DNA of 64,000 nt from positions 97,335,311-97,399,310 of the forward strand of contig CM067082.1 in assembly GCA_034008185.1 (NCBI GenBank). The letters are read 5' to 3'. Source of the DNA: Gorsachius magnificus (Eukaryota; Chordata; Aves; Pelecaniformes; Ardeidae). The translations under genes and the position numbers were made by a program. The notes under the pieces were generated by a model. That model saw nothing but the letters and a program-made list of their open reading frames with translations, did not search any database and was not told the DNA's origin. Numbering within the stretch: position 1 is the first letter of the stretch; every line of letters starts with the position of its first letter. This document shows positions 27,561-36,868 of the stretch, piece by piece.

Positions 27561-28470
27561 TTTAACCTGACACTGTACGTGACTCTTAAAAAAAGTGTAT
27601 TATGAAAAGTAATAGAAGAGAGTTTAACTGTTTTGTACACTGTTCTGTTAAAAGAGTAAGTAAGGGACAAGAGTAGATAATGCTAAGTGAAAAAAGTGAG
27701 GTGAGCATGATTACCTGTTGATATATCAAACAGGAATGAGACTAACATGAGTGTCTTGTCTTTTGGGAAGGACTGAAGAATTTTTTCATTTGCAGGGAGG
27801 TGAAAATATTTTGTTTCTTCAACTGTGGCTGCCGAGAAGGTAATACAATTCTTGGCTTGGCTGTGCTTTGGAAGTTGAAGCATCACAGACCTTTTTTATG
27901 TTTACTCATAATATTTGATGAAGTAAGCCAGGAAATGAACCTCTCTCAGAAACTCAGTTTTTCACATCCCAATGCATAATACTTGGCCTGAGGTAAAACC
28001 ACTTCAGACAACTCCATAAAGCCAGGACTGGTCCCATAAATCAGATTTTCAGAGCAGACTGCATATGAACTAATTGCTTAAATTGTACACTGATCTGTAC
28101 AGCCAATTTTATTTTTAAGAGTACATCTCTTATTTTTGTTGTCTCACAAAAAGGTTGTGGTGTTCGCTTATTTTTTTATCGTTTTTAGTTCCTTGGGAAA
28201 TTGATACCAGGAAAACAAAAATTTCATGGGTGAGCTTATGGTCCTTTAAAGAGCATCAAGTCTCTTTGGTCCAAAATTATGCTTGTCATTCACAGAAAGC
28301 AGTTAATGTGATGCTTGTGAGTGGAATAAACAGTGTGGACCCTACCATACTAACTTCTCCCTATTTATTTTTTCCTGGCAGAGAAAGGCACCACTCATTT
28401 ATTTATAATAACTGCTAGACACTGCCACAAGGTCTTGACCCACCTAGTTTGAAGATCACTACACTGTTTT

Positions 28471-28970
28471 GTGGAATCATTTAGGTTGGAAAAGACCCTT
28501 AAGATCATTGAGTCCAACTGTGAACCTAATACTGACAAGTCACTAAACCATGTCCCTAAGTGCCACATCCACATGTCTTTTAAATACCTCCATGGATGGT
28601 GACTCAACCACTTCCCTGGGCAGCCTATTCCAGTGCTTGATAACCCTTTCAGTGAAGAAATTTTTCCTAATATCCAATGTAAACCTCCCCTGGTGCAACT
28701 TGAGGCCGTTTCCTATATTGTCATATCACATTGTACTTGGGAAAAGAGACCAACACCTACCTTGCTACAACCTCCTTTCACGTAGTTGTAGAGGGTGACA
28801 AGGTCTCCCCTCAGCCTCCTCTTCTCCAGGCTAAACAACCCCAGTTCCCTCTGCTGCTCCTCATAAGACTTGTGCCCCAGACCCCTCACCAGCTTTGTTG
28901 CCCTTCTGTGGACATGCTCCAGTGTCTTCCATGTAGTGAGGGGCCCAAAACTGAACATGGTATTTGAGAA
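28471..28970 (-). mobile_element. CR1 LINE, 3' fragment
   Basis: A 5'-truncated copy of the CR1 non-LTR retrotransposon, about 500 bp, read on the minus strand. A translated 86-residue frame (28713-28973) carries the conserved CR1 ORF2 C-terminal region, with residues [10 protein letters not shown] and [17 protein letters not shown]. The 3' end is the typical CR1 tail, seen on the plus strand as GGAATCATTTAGGTTGGAAA. The reverse-transcriptase catalytic core and everything 5' of it are missing, so the copy is dead. 5' truncation is the normal state of CR1 copies. No target-site duplication is evident. Confidence 0.93.
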
Positions 28971-28975
28971 CAAAG

Positions 28976-30115
28976 TATTATGAGAATCAGGGCTTTTCTT
29001 TGTCAGACAGAAGAAGACATTGCATGTCTTTGGCAGGCAGTAGAAAGCAGCTTAGATCACTGTACAACTGAAGTAGATTAGTTCACAAGCAAAAAGTTGG
29101 TTTTCTGCTTTGTAAATGTGACTTATGGAGCTATTTTTTGCTTTATTGAGTTGTTCAGTTTTACTTCAGGCCTAGGATTATGGTTTGGGATGTGAGAAAC
29201 TGCATGTAGATTTTTGTCTCTGTGTTCAGATAACATAGAAATACCTTTACATGCTTAATAGTGTTGAGTGGGAAAGGGGGGTCTGTTCAGCTAAAGACAG
29301 TATATTCAGTTGGGTACATGGGACAATATTTGATTGCAATTTGTAGGAAGAACAGACAGTTTACTGTTAGTAAATTGTGAAATTTCATGGAACGATTGTG
29401 AAACTTGTGGGGGAATAGAATGTTTCAGTTTTTACAAAACTTTAGTGTTGTTCATGCAGTAAGAAATGCTTTGTTTGTTTTTTCCCCCTGCATTCAGATA
29501 CTGGAAAATAGTCTACTGAAGTGTCTCCTGTGTCATGGGAGCCCTGTTTGTTTCCCGCAGAGTAGCTCTCTGATGAACTGTTGTCCCCAGAGCCCATTTA
29601 CTGTAGACATGCAGATTTTGTCAAATGTTTTCCCAGATGGATGGAAGTGGTATACCTATGCCTGTGGATAGAATCAAGCAGTCTGTGCTTTTCATTATCA
29701 ACAGAGAGGTGAAACTAAGCAACTCTACATACTCCCATTGACTTTATGTAAACTACTTTTTGTTTTTTGCATTTCTGCAGTGAAAGACAGTTTCATTTGT
29801 GCAATGGAAAAAGGGAAAAAAAGAGAGGATGAAGAAATCAAATTAAACTTGGGGACTGGGGTTGCAATTTGTATTCAAGACTACAGTGTACTACTCAGTC
29901 TCTTGGGGTTTATTGAACTAGAGAGCTGTAAAATGAATCAGAGTATAACAATACTAAAATACAACATGTGACCTAATGTGAAGATTACCTGAGCCTCAGT
30001 GTAGAATAAACTATGTCCAGTTTAGACTTTTTGATAATCATAATCTTCTTTATATTAAAGTTCGAGTGAGTATGTATCACATTCAGTTTGTTACTACCCT
30101 CAGATCTGGTGAAAA
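28976..30115. other. Unique DNA between CR1 and the provirus
   Basis: About 1.1 kb without assignable features. The last bases, GAAAA (30111-30115), directly precede the provirus. Confidence 0.5.
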
Positions 30116-30719
30116 TGTCGTGGTTTAACGCGGCTGGCAACTAAGCACCACGCAGCCGCTCGCTCACTCCCCCCCCTCCCTCAGTGGGATGGGGGAGAGA
30201 ATTGGAAAGAAAATAAAAGGTTAGAGCTGAGGGCTGAGATAAAGACAGTTTAATAAGAGAAAATAATAATAATAGTAATAATGAGAATGATAACAGAATA
30301 TACAGAATATACAAAACGAATGATGCACAATGCAATTGCTCACCACCCGCTGACCGATGCCCAGCCCGTCCCGAGCCGCGATCACTCCCCCCGAGCCGCG
30401 ATCACACAGCCCGAGCTGTGACCACTCTGCCCGTGACCGACCGACCAAACCGACCGACTAACCCCCCCCGAGCATGACGTTATATGGTATGGAATAGCTC
30501 TTTGGACAGTTTGGGTCCTAGCTGTGCTGTACTCCCAGCTTGTTATGCACCTGGCTGAGCAGGAGAAGCTCAGAAAGTCCTTGAGCAGTCTGAGCACTAC
30601 TTGGCAACAACTAAAAACATCAGCGTGTTATCAACATTCTTCTAGCACTAAATCCAAAGCACAGCACTATGCTAGCTTCTGTGAAGAAAATTAACTCTAT
30701 CCCAGCCGAAACCAGGACA
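30116..30719 (-). repeat. 3' LTR of the provirus
   Basis: 604 bp; the plus strand runs from TGTCGTGG to CAGGACA. It matches the LTR at 36261-36864 except at six transitions, near 30433-30434, 30439, 30462, 30555 and 30708. On the minus strand it carries a TATA-like CATATAACG, a GC-rich 20-bp tandem repeat and an ATTAAA poly(A)-like signal. Antisense open frames in it are LTR sequence, not genes. Confidence 0.95.
30371..30440. repeat. 20-bp GC-rich tandem repeat inside the 3' LTR
   Basis: Three full units of exactly 20 bp starting at 30371, 30391 and 30411, the first being CCGAGCCGCGATCACTCCCC, plus a partial fourth that runs into a CCGACC-rich tract. On the viral strand it lies downstream of the TATA-like sequence, so it probably falls in R or the leader. 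The same array is in the other LTR at 36516-36585. Confidence 0.85.
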
Positions 30720-31125
30720 TTATCCACCTCTTATTCTATACCATTTACATCATGCTTAGGTCCTACTCTTAGAATACATTCCAATTAATCACCACTATTT
30801 TCTGATTTTTTGGTACATACATGCAGATATCATTCCCTTAGTCTATGGACCATCCCTCGAAAATGTCCATTGGGTTCATCTAGTCCACGGTTTTGGGCTC
30901 CACCTGTCGTAACAGTCTTTCAGGGCAGGAAAGATGGGGTCTGGTGTTGGGTTGTTGCTTGCTGAAGTCAGTTCTGGTTCCATCCGCTGCACTTCCTCAG
31001 TTTCTTCAAAATTCATTCTTCTTGATCTGGGTGATCCTTACTGTTATACCATTGATAGAACATACAGCAATAGTAAAAATGATGACATACTGTATTATAC
31101 AGCAATTAACATTATACAATTCAGT
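30720..31125 (-). other. Proviral segment between pol and the 3' LTR; no env
   Basis: About 400 bp on the viral strand between the pol stop codon and the 3' LTR. It is too short for an envelope gene and has no open frame with signal-peptide or transmembrane features on the viral strand. Lack of env fits the ERVL group. Confidence 0.75.
30723..30732 (-). promoter_or_regulatory. Probable polypurine tract
   Basis: AAGAGGTGGA on the viral strand, three bases before the 3' LTR. Position and composition fit the primer for plus-strand DNA synthesis, although one T interrupts the run. Confidence 0.45.
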
Positions 31126-34100
31126 TCATTGGCTGTTTTCACCCAAAATCAAATCCCTTTGAGGTATGCATTGGACTTGCCCGTCCTTCCGCATCACCCA
31201 CCAAGTAGAGCCAGGTCCTTGAGCAAAAGCAATCCCATGGATGGGTTTGCCTTTACCTGAGGCAGGAGTAACCCAGACTGTCTTCCCCAGCATATTTTTT
31301 ACATGCACTACAGGGACTTTATCCCCTCCTACAGTACGTAAGAGGTTTGATTGGGCAGGGCCAGCTCGGTTGGCAGATCCTCTAGTGTTGACTAACCAGG
31401 TAGCTTTTGCTAAATGTGTATCCCAATGTTTGAATGTTCCACCACCCATTGCTTTCAGTGTAGTTTTTAACAGTCCATTGTATCGTTCAATTTTCCCAGA
31501 GGCTGGTGCATGATAGGGGATGTGATAGACCCACTCAATGCCATGCTCTTTGGCCCATTTGTCTATGAGGCTGTTTCGGAAATGAGTTCTGTTGTCTGAC
31601 TCAATTCTTTCTGGGGTGCCATGTCGCCACAGGACTTGTTTTTCAAGGCTTAGGATAGTGTTCTAGGCAGTGGCATGGGGCACAGGGTATGTTTCCAGCC
31701 ATCCGGTGGTCGCTTCCACCATGGTGAGCACATAGCGCTTGCCACGGCGGGTTTGTGGAAGTGTGATATAATCAATCTGCCAAGCCTCTCCATATTTGTA
31801 TTTCAGCCATCATCCTCCATACCAGAAAGGCTTTAACTGCTTGGCTTGTTTGATCGCAGCACATGTTTCACATTCATGGATAACCTGTACAATAGTGTCC
31901 ATAGTTAAGTCCACCCCTTGATCACGAGCCCATCTGTATGTTGCATCTCTTCCTTGATGGCCTGAGGTGTCATGGACCCACCAAGCTAGAAACAATTCAC
32001 CCTTATGTTGCCAGTCCAGATACACCTGAGCCACTTCAATCTTAGCAGCCTGATCCACCTGCTGGTTGTTTTGATGTTCTTCAGTGGCCCGACTCTTGGG
32101 TACATGAGCATCTACATGACGCACTTTTACAACCAAGTTCTCTACCCGGGCAGCAATATCTTGCCACAGTGCGGCAGCCCAGATGGGTTTGCCTCTGCGC
32201 TGCCAGTTGCTCTGCTTCCATTGCTGCAACCACCCCCACAGGGCATTTGCCACCATCCATGAGTCAGTATAGAGATAGAGCACTGGCCATTTTTCTCTTT
32301 CAGCAATATCTAAAGCCAGCTGGATGGCTTTCACCTCTGCAAACTGACTTGATTCACCTTCTCCTTCAGCAGTCTCTGCAACTTGTCTTGTAGGACTCCA
32401 TACAGCAGCCTTCCACCTTCGATGCTTTCCCACAAGACGACAGGATCCATCAGTGAACAGGGCATATTGCTTCTCATTCTCTGGCAATTTATTGTACAGT
32501 GGGGCCTCTTCAGCACATACCACCTCCTCCTCTGGTGATATTCCAAAATCTTTGCCTTCTGGCCAGTCCGTGATCACTTCCAAGATTCCTGGGCGACTGA
32601 GGTTTCCTATTCGAGCTCGTTGTGTAATCAGTGCAACCCACTTACTCCATGTAGCATCAGTTGCATGATGTGTAGACGGGACCTTCCCTTTGAACATCCA
32701 GCCCAGCACTGGCAGTCGGGGTGCCAGGAGGAGCTGTGCTTCAGTACCAATCACTTCTGAAGCAGCTCGAACCCCTTCATATGCTGCTAATATCTCTTTT
32801 TCAGTTGGAGTATAGTTGGCTTCAGATCCTCTGTATCCCCGACTCCAAAACCCTAGGGGTCGGCCTCGAGTCTCCCCTGGTGCTTTCTGCCAGAGGCTCC
32901 AGGTAGGGCCGTTCTCTCCGGCTGCAGTGTAGAGCACATTTTTTACATCTTGCCCTGCCCGGACCGGCCCAAGGGCTACTGCATGCACTATCTCCCGTTT
33001 AATTTGTTCAAAGGCTTGTCGTTGTTCAGGACCCCATTTGAAATCATTCTTCTTCCGGGTCACTTGGTAGAGAGGGCTTACAATCTGCCTGTAATTTGGA
33101 ATATGCATTCTCCAAAAACCCACAACGCCCAAGAAAGCTTGTGTTTCCTTCTTGCTAGTTGGTGGAGACATAGCTGTTATTTTGTTGATCACATCCATTG
33201 GAATCTGACGACGTCCATCTTGCCATTTGATTCCTAAAAACTGGATCTCCTGTGCAGGTCCTTTGACCTTACTTTGTTTTATGGCAAAACCGGCCTTCAG
33301 AAGGATTTGGACTATTTTCTTCCCTTTCTCAAAAACTTCTTCTGCTGTATTGCCCCATACAATGACGTCATCAGCGTATTGCAGGTGCTCTGGAGCCTTA
33401 CCCTGTTCCAGTGCTGTCTGGATCAGTCCATGGCAAATGGTAGGGCTGTGTTTCCACCCCTGGGGCAGTCGATTCCAGGTGTACTGGATGCCCCTCCAAG
33501 TGAAAGCAAACTGTGGCCTGCACTCTGCTGCCAAAGGGATTGAAAAGAAAGCATTTGCAATATCAGTTGTGGCATACCACTTGGCTGCCTTTGACTCCCG
33601 TTTGTATTGAAGTTCTAACATGTCCGGCACGGCAGCATTCAGTGGTGGCGTGACTTCATTCAGGCCACGATAGTCTACTGTCAGTCTCCACTCTCCATCA
33701 GACTTTCTCACTGGCCATATGGGACTGTTAAAGGGTGATTGAGTCTTGCTGATCACTCCTTGGCTCTCCAGTCGATGAATCAGCTTATGGATGGGAATCA
33801 GGGAGTCTCGGTTGGTGCGATATTGCCTCCTGTGCACTGTTGTGGTGGCAACCGGCACTTGTTGTTCTTCAACACTCAGCAACCCCACAACTGAAGGGTC
33901 CTTTGAGAGACCAGGCAAGGTAGATAGCTGCTTAATTTCTTCTGCCTCCAATGCAGCTATACCAAAAGCCCACCGGTACCCTTTTGGGTCCTTGAAATAC
34001 CCTCTCCTGAGGTAGTCTATGTCAAAGATGCATGGAGCATCTGGCCCAGTCACTATGCGGTGCTTTTGCCACTCATTCCCGGTTAGGCTCATTTCGGCCT

Positions 34101-34317
34101 CCAGTACAGTCAGCTCTTGAGATCCCCCTGTCACTCCAGAAATACAAATGGATTCTGCCCCTGAATGGCTTGATGGCATTAGAGTACACTGTGCATCGGT
34201 GTGTACTAGAGCTCTGTGGGTCTGACGTGCCAGGCCATCGAATCCACACAGTCCAGTAGACCCGGTTGTCCCTCTCCTCCATCTAGCTGGAGGCAGGGCC
34301 CCTCTAATTCTGATCAC
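31126..34317 (-). pseudogene. pol: ERVL pol (protease-RT-RNase H-integrase), two premature stops
   Basis: One continuous frame with stops only at 31810-31812 (TGA) and 31663-31665 (TAG) before the terminal TGA at 31126. The 835-residue upstream part contains, in order: a degenerate protease region (about 1-150); reverse transcriptase (about 160-400) with catalytic Asp252 and the YADD box at 314-317; RNase H with Asp623, Glu661, Asp685 and Asp755; and the integrase zinc finger with His782, His787, Cys816 and Cys819. The integrase core lies beyond the first stop but in the same frame, with Asp codons at 31771 and 31594 and a Glu codon at 31486, the D,D-35-E spacing. The protease triad at residues 39-41 reads His-Thr-Asp instead of Asp-Thr/Ser-Gly. 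The reading frame of protease-like sequence upstream (34073-34282) differs, suggesting a frame change near 34200. Family assignment is by recognition of the ERVL pol pattern. Confidence 0.92.
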
Positions 34318-36142
34318 TGTTGCTCATGGTTTGTGTATATGAGTCAGAAGTTCCTTCATCACAATCAGAATTAAGATCAGCTCTTCTATTCTGTCTGAAA
34401 AAATGACGATCTACCCCATCTCTGGAAATTGGAGCGACAAGTTTCCTGGAAGAGCCCCCTTTTGTGTTTGTTTTTCTTTGCAACTCACGTACTCATGCCT
34501 CTAGGGTCGAGGTAGGTTTTCCGTCCCATTTCCTCATGTCCTCTCCATGGTCACGCAGGTAAAACCATAGAGTGCCCCGTGGTGTATACCCTTGATATTC
34601 CTTTCCTTGAGCAGAAGGGCGCTTACTTCTAATGGCTGAGATACTGGTCTGTACAGGAGGGGAGTAGGACATATGCTTTTCGAATCGTTCAAACTTCCGG
34701 GACAGTTTATCCACAGCAGAGACGAGGGAAGAAGAGATACTTTCTTCGTATTCCCGGAGCTGGCTAGCCACTTCATCCACTGTCGGTCCCCGTCCAGCTT
34801 CTCAGCTCATTATTGCCCATGTGTTGGCATATGATGTTGGTGTGCTCCGTAACAACTTCCGCCACGTGGGTCATGTGCACTGGACACTATCTGGATCTTT
34901 AGGCAACTGGTCATTGTCCAGGTCACTATAAATCACTTCCAGGACAGCTAATTCCCTCAGGTACTGGATGCCTTTCTCCACGGTGGTCCATTTGCCTGGG
35001 CGATGTATGACATCTTCCTTGAAGGGATACCTTTCCTTCATGGCTGACAGTAGTCACCTCCAGAGGCTGAGGACTTGTGTCCCTTTTCCAATCACTTTGT
35101 CAATGCCCCCTTCCCTAGAAAGGGATCCCAGCTGTTTGGCTTCCTTACCCTCCAGTTCCAGGCTACTGGCCCAGTTATCCCAGCATCGGAGCAACCAGGT
35201 GACAAGATGCTCTCCTGCACGACGGCTGAAATCTTTTCGCATATCTTGCAGCTCACCCAAGGATAGAGACCGCGTGGTTTCTGTCTCATTTATGAGCTCT
35301 TCCTCTTCCTCCTCCTTTTGTGATGGCCCTGGTCTTTCATCCTCCCTTTCTAAACGAGTTGACTTGCGCTTCCAAGATTTCTTCTTGTGTATAGGGGCAA
35401 CTGATACTGGCACAGGTTTGCTCCCTGTTTCAGCTGTAATGCCTGTTGCTGGGGTTTGCATAGCTACAGTGCATGTTGCAGGGGTTGGAGTAGCAACTGT
35501 GCCTGTCGCAGGGGTTGGAATAGCCGCAGTGCCTGTGTCTACAGTTCGGGTAGCTACAGTGGGTGTTGCAGGGGCTGGAGTAGCAGCAGCGCCTGTGTCC
35601 ACAGCTGGAGGAGCTACAGTGGGTGTCACTGAGGTTGGAGTAGCTGCAGGGCCTGTTGCAGGAGTCGATCTTGGGATGGTATATAATTTACGTGGGAGTC
35701 TAACCCTGAGTAAAAGCTGAACTATATTCAGGAGACCTAGCAATAGGGCCATGCTAATTGGAACATCCCAAGGATATTCAACATTCTCAAGAACTGCTTT
35801 AATTAGCTCAGGGAAGAAGGGGAAGATGGAGTAAGGTGACTCCCCCACAGGCTGGCTGTCCAAGGAGAAAAAGTAAAATGTGTAATTATTCATAATTCCC
35901 AATAGGTGGTTCCCAAAATACAGAGGTGACAGCAATACTGAGTAAAAATACGAGCTTAATCTGATGACCAATAATTTTATCATAGCATAAGCCAGTATTA
36001 CACAGTACAGCAGAACAGTAGCTTTAATCCACTTGCGAAAAGTGACAACCAGCAGCACAGGAAGTGCACACAGAAGGTAAGGTGCTACATAAAAGAACGC
36101 TGTGAACAAGGACAGCAACTCTGAGAGCAAATAAAACAACAT
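34304..36142 (-). pseudogene. gag: ERVL-like gag with hydrophobic N-terminus, several in-frame stops
   Basis: The frame opens with ATG at 36142, about 90 bases after the primer-binding site, and the first 362 codons are uninterrupted. Residues 1-150 are strongly hydrophobic, with likely membrane segments near 4-34, 40-60, 62-82 and 128-147. Residues 158-240 form a Pro/Ala/Thr linker of ten-residue repeats. A basic cluster (KKKSWKRKSTR, 253-263) and an acidic run (277-282) follow, then from about 295 a capsid-like region that resembles avian ERVL gag, with residues such as TWLLRCWDN. In-frame TGA codons lie at 35054, 34871, 34802 and 34493; the next stop is TAG at 34304. Between stops the same frame still reads gag-like sequence (34493-34780). 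The four TGA codons could be decayed CGA codons. The membrane-like N-terminus is unusual for gag; it could be a matrix substitute, a captured domain or a separate leader protein. Confidence 0.8.
35431..35670 (-). repeat. Coding minisatellite, eight 30-bp units in gag
   Basis: Eight consecutive 30-bp units with no length change, each starting near TAGCTACAGTG on the plus strand (35431, 35461, 35491, 35521, 35551, 35581, 35611, 35641). Being a multiple of three, they keep frame and encode Pro/Ala/Thr-rich decapeptides. Units starting at 35521 and 35581 share GCCTGTGTC and those at 35551 and 35611 share TACAGTGGGTG, which suggests growth by 60-bp steps. Confidence 0.9.
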
Positions 36143-36233
36143 TGTGATCAGAGACTATTAGACTAATATAACGAATGCTTATCACAAATGCGTTTTAAAA
36201 ATGTTCAGATCTGTCGTTATCTCAACCCTTCGT

Positions 36234-36251
36234 GCCCCACGTTGGGCGCCA
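36234..36251 (-). promoter_or_regulatory. Primer-binding site, tRNA-Lys(1,2) type
   Basis: The viral strand reads TGGCGCCCAACGTGGGGC, which by my knowledge is the 18-nt site complementary to the 3' end of tRNA-Lys(1,2), as in Mason-Pfizer-type betaretroviruses. It lies nine bases after the 5' LTR, a wider gap than usual. The name-giving ERVL elements of mammals are primed by tRNA-Leu, so this is a notable difference. Confidence 0.85.
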
Positions 36252-36260
36252 AAATAGGAC

Positions 36261-36864
36261 TGTCGTGGTTTAACGCGGCTGGCAACTAAGCACCACGCAG
36301 CCGCTCGCTCACTCCCCCCCCTCCCTCAGTGGGATGGGGGAGAGAATTGGAAAGAAAATAAAAGGTTAGAGCTGAGGGCTGAGATAAAGACAGTTTAATA
36401 AGAGAAAATAATAATAATAGTAATAATGAGAATGATAACAGAATATACAGAATATACAAAACGAATGATGCACAATGCAATTGCTCACCACCCGCTGACC
36501 GATGCCCAGCCCGTCCCGAGCCGCGATCACTCCCCCCGAGCCGCGATCACACAGCCCGAGCTGTGACCACTCTGCCCACGACCAACCGACCAAACCGACC
36601 GACTAATCCCCCCCGAGCATGACGTTATATGGTATGGAATAGCTCTTTGGACAGTTTGGGTCCTAGCTGTGCTGTACTCCCAGCTTGTTATGCACCTGGC
36701 CGAGCAGGAGAAGCTCAGAAAGTCCTTGAGCAGTCTGAGCACTACTTGGCAACAACTAAAAACATCAGCGTGTTATCAACATTCTTCTAGCACTAAATCC
36801 AAAGCACAGCACTATGCTAGCTTCTGTGAAGAAAATTAACTCTATCCCAGCCAAAACCAGGACA
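36261..36864 (-). repeat. 5' LTR of the provirus
   Basis: 604 bp with the same ends as the 3' LTR. Transcription would run leftwards from here. It includes the 20-bp tandem array at 36516-36585 and the TATA-like sequence near 36625. Antisense open frames inside are not genes. Confidence 0.95.
36516..36585. repeat. 20-bp GC-rich tandem repeat inside the 5' LTR
   Basis: The counterpart of 30371-30440. The three full units are identical to the other LTR; differences begin only in the partial fourth unit (CCCACGACCAACC here against CCCGTGACCGACC). Confidence 0.85.
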
Positions 36865-36868
36865 AAAA

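Larger units (their letters stand above)
21249..28470. other. AT-rich unique region, no gene supported
   Basis: No assignable repeat or exon. Two subregions have more complex composition and are listed separately (24930-25290 and 27150-27560). A C-rich pyrimidine stretch lies near 24500-24560. Confidence 0.5.
30116..36864 (-). mobile_element. ERVL-like endogenous retrovirus, near full-length provirus
   Basis: A 6.75-kb provirus on the minus strand, ordered 5' LTR (36261-36864), primer-binding site, gag, pro-pol, short 3' untranslated segment, 3' LTR (30116-30719). The LTRs are both 604 bp and differ at six sites by eye, with no gaps, so insertion was recent. The pol frame has the ERVL-type protease-RT-RNase H-integrase order. 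There is no env, as expected for ERVL. Both main frames are broken by stops and the protease triad is changed, so the copy cannot encode a full set of working proteins. The flanking bases share only AAAA (30112-30115 and 36865-36868), whereas the solo LTR of the same family has a clean 5-bp duplication. Loss of one G from the right-hand copy of GAAAA would explain this. Confidence 0.93.

Noticed and set aside
30141..30597. Minus-strand frames repeated at 36286-36742
   Set aside because: They are within the two LTRs and differ only by LTR substitutions; not genes.
30720..31125. Possible env gene between pol and the 3' LTR
   Set aside because: About 400 bp only, with no viral-strand frame showing a signal peptide or transmembrane anchor.
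31810..34317. Plus-strand frames opposite pol (for example 32950-33237, 33227-33610)
   Set aside because: Antisense shadows of the pol frame.
34968..35720. 250-codon plus-strand frame
   Set aside because: It is antisense to gag and owes its length to the 30-bp repeat, which stays open in several frames. The minus-strand frame fits the proviral layout, directly after the primer-binding site.
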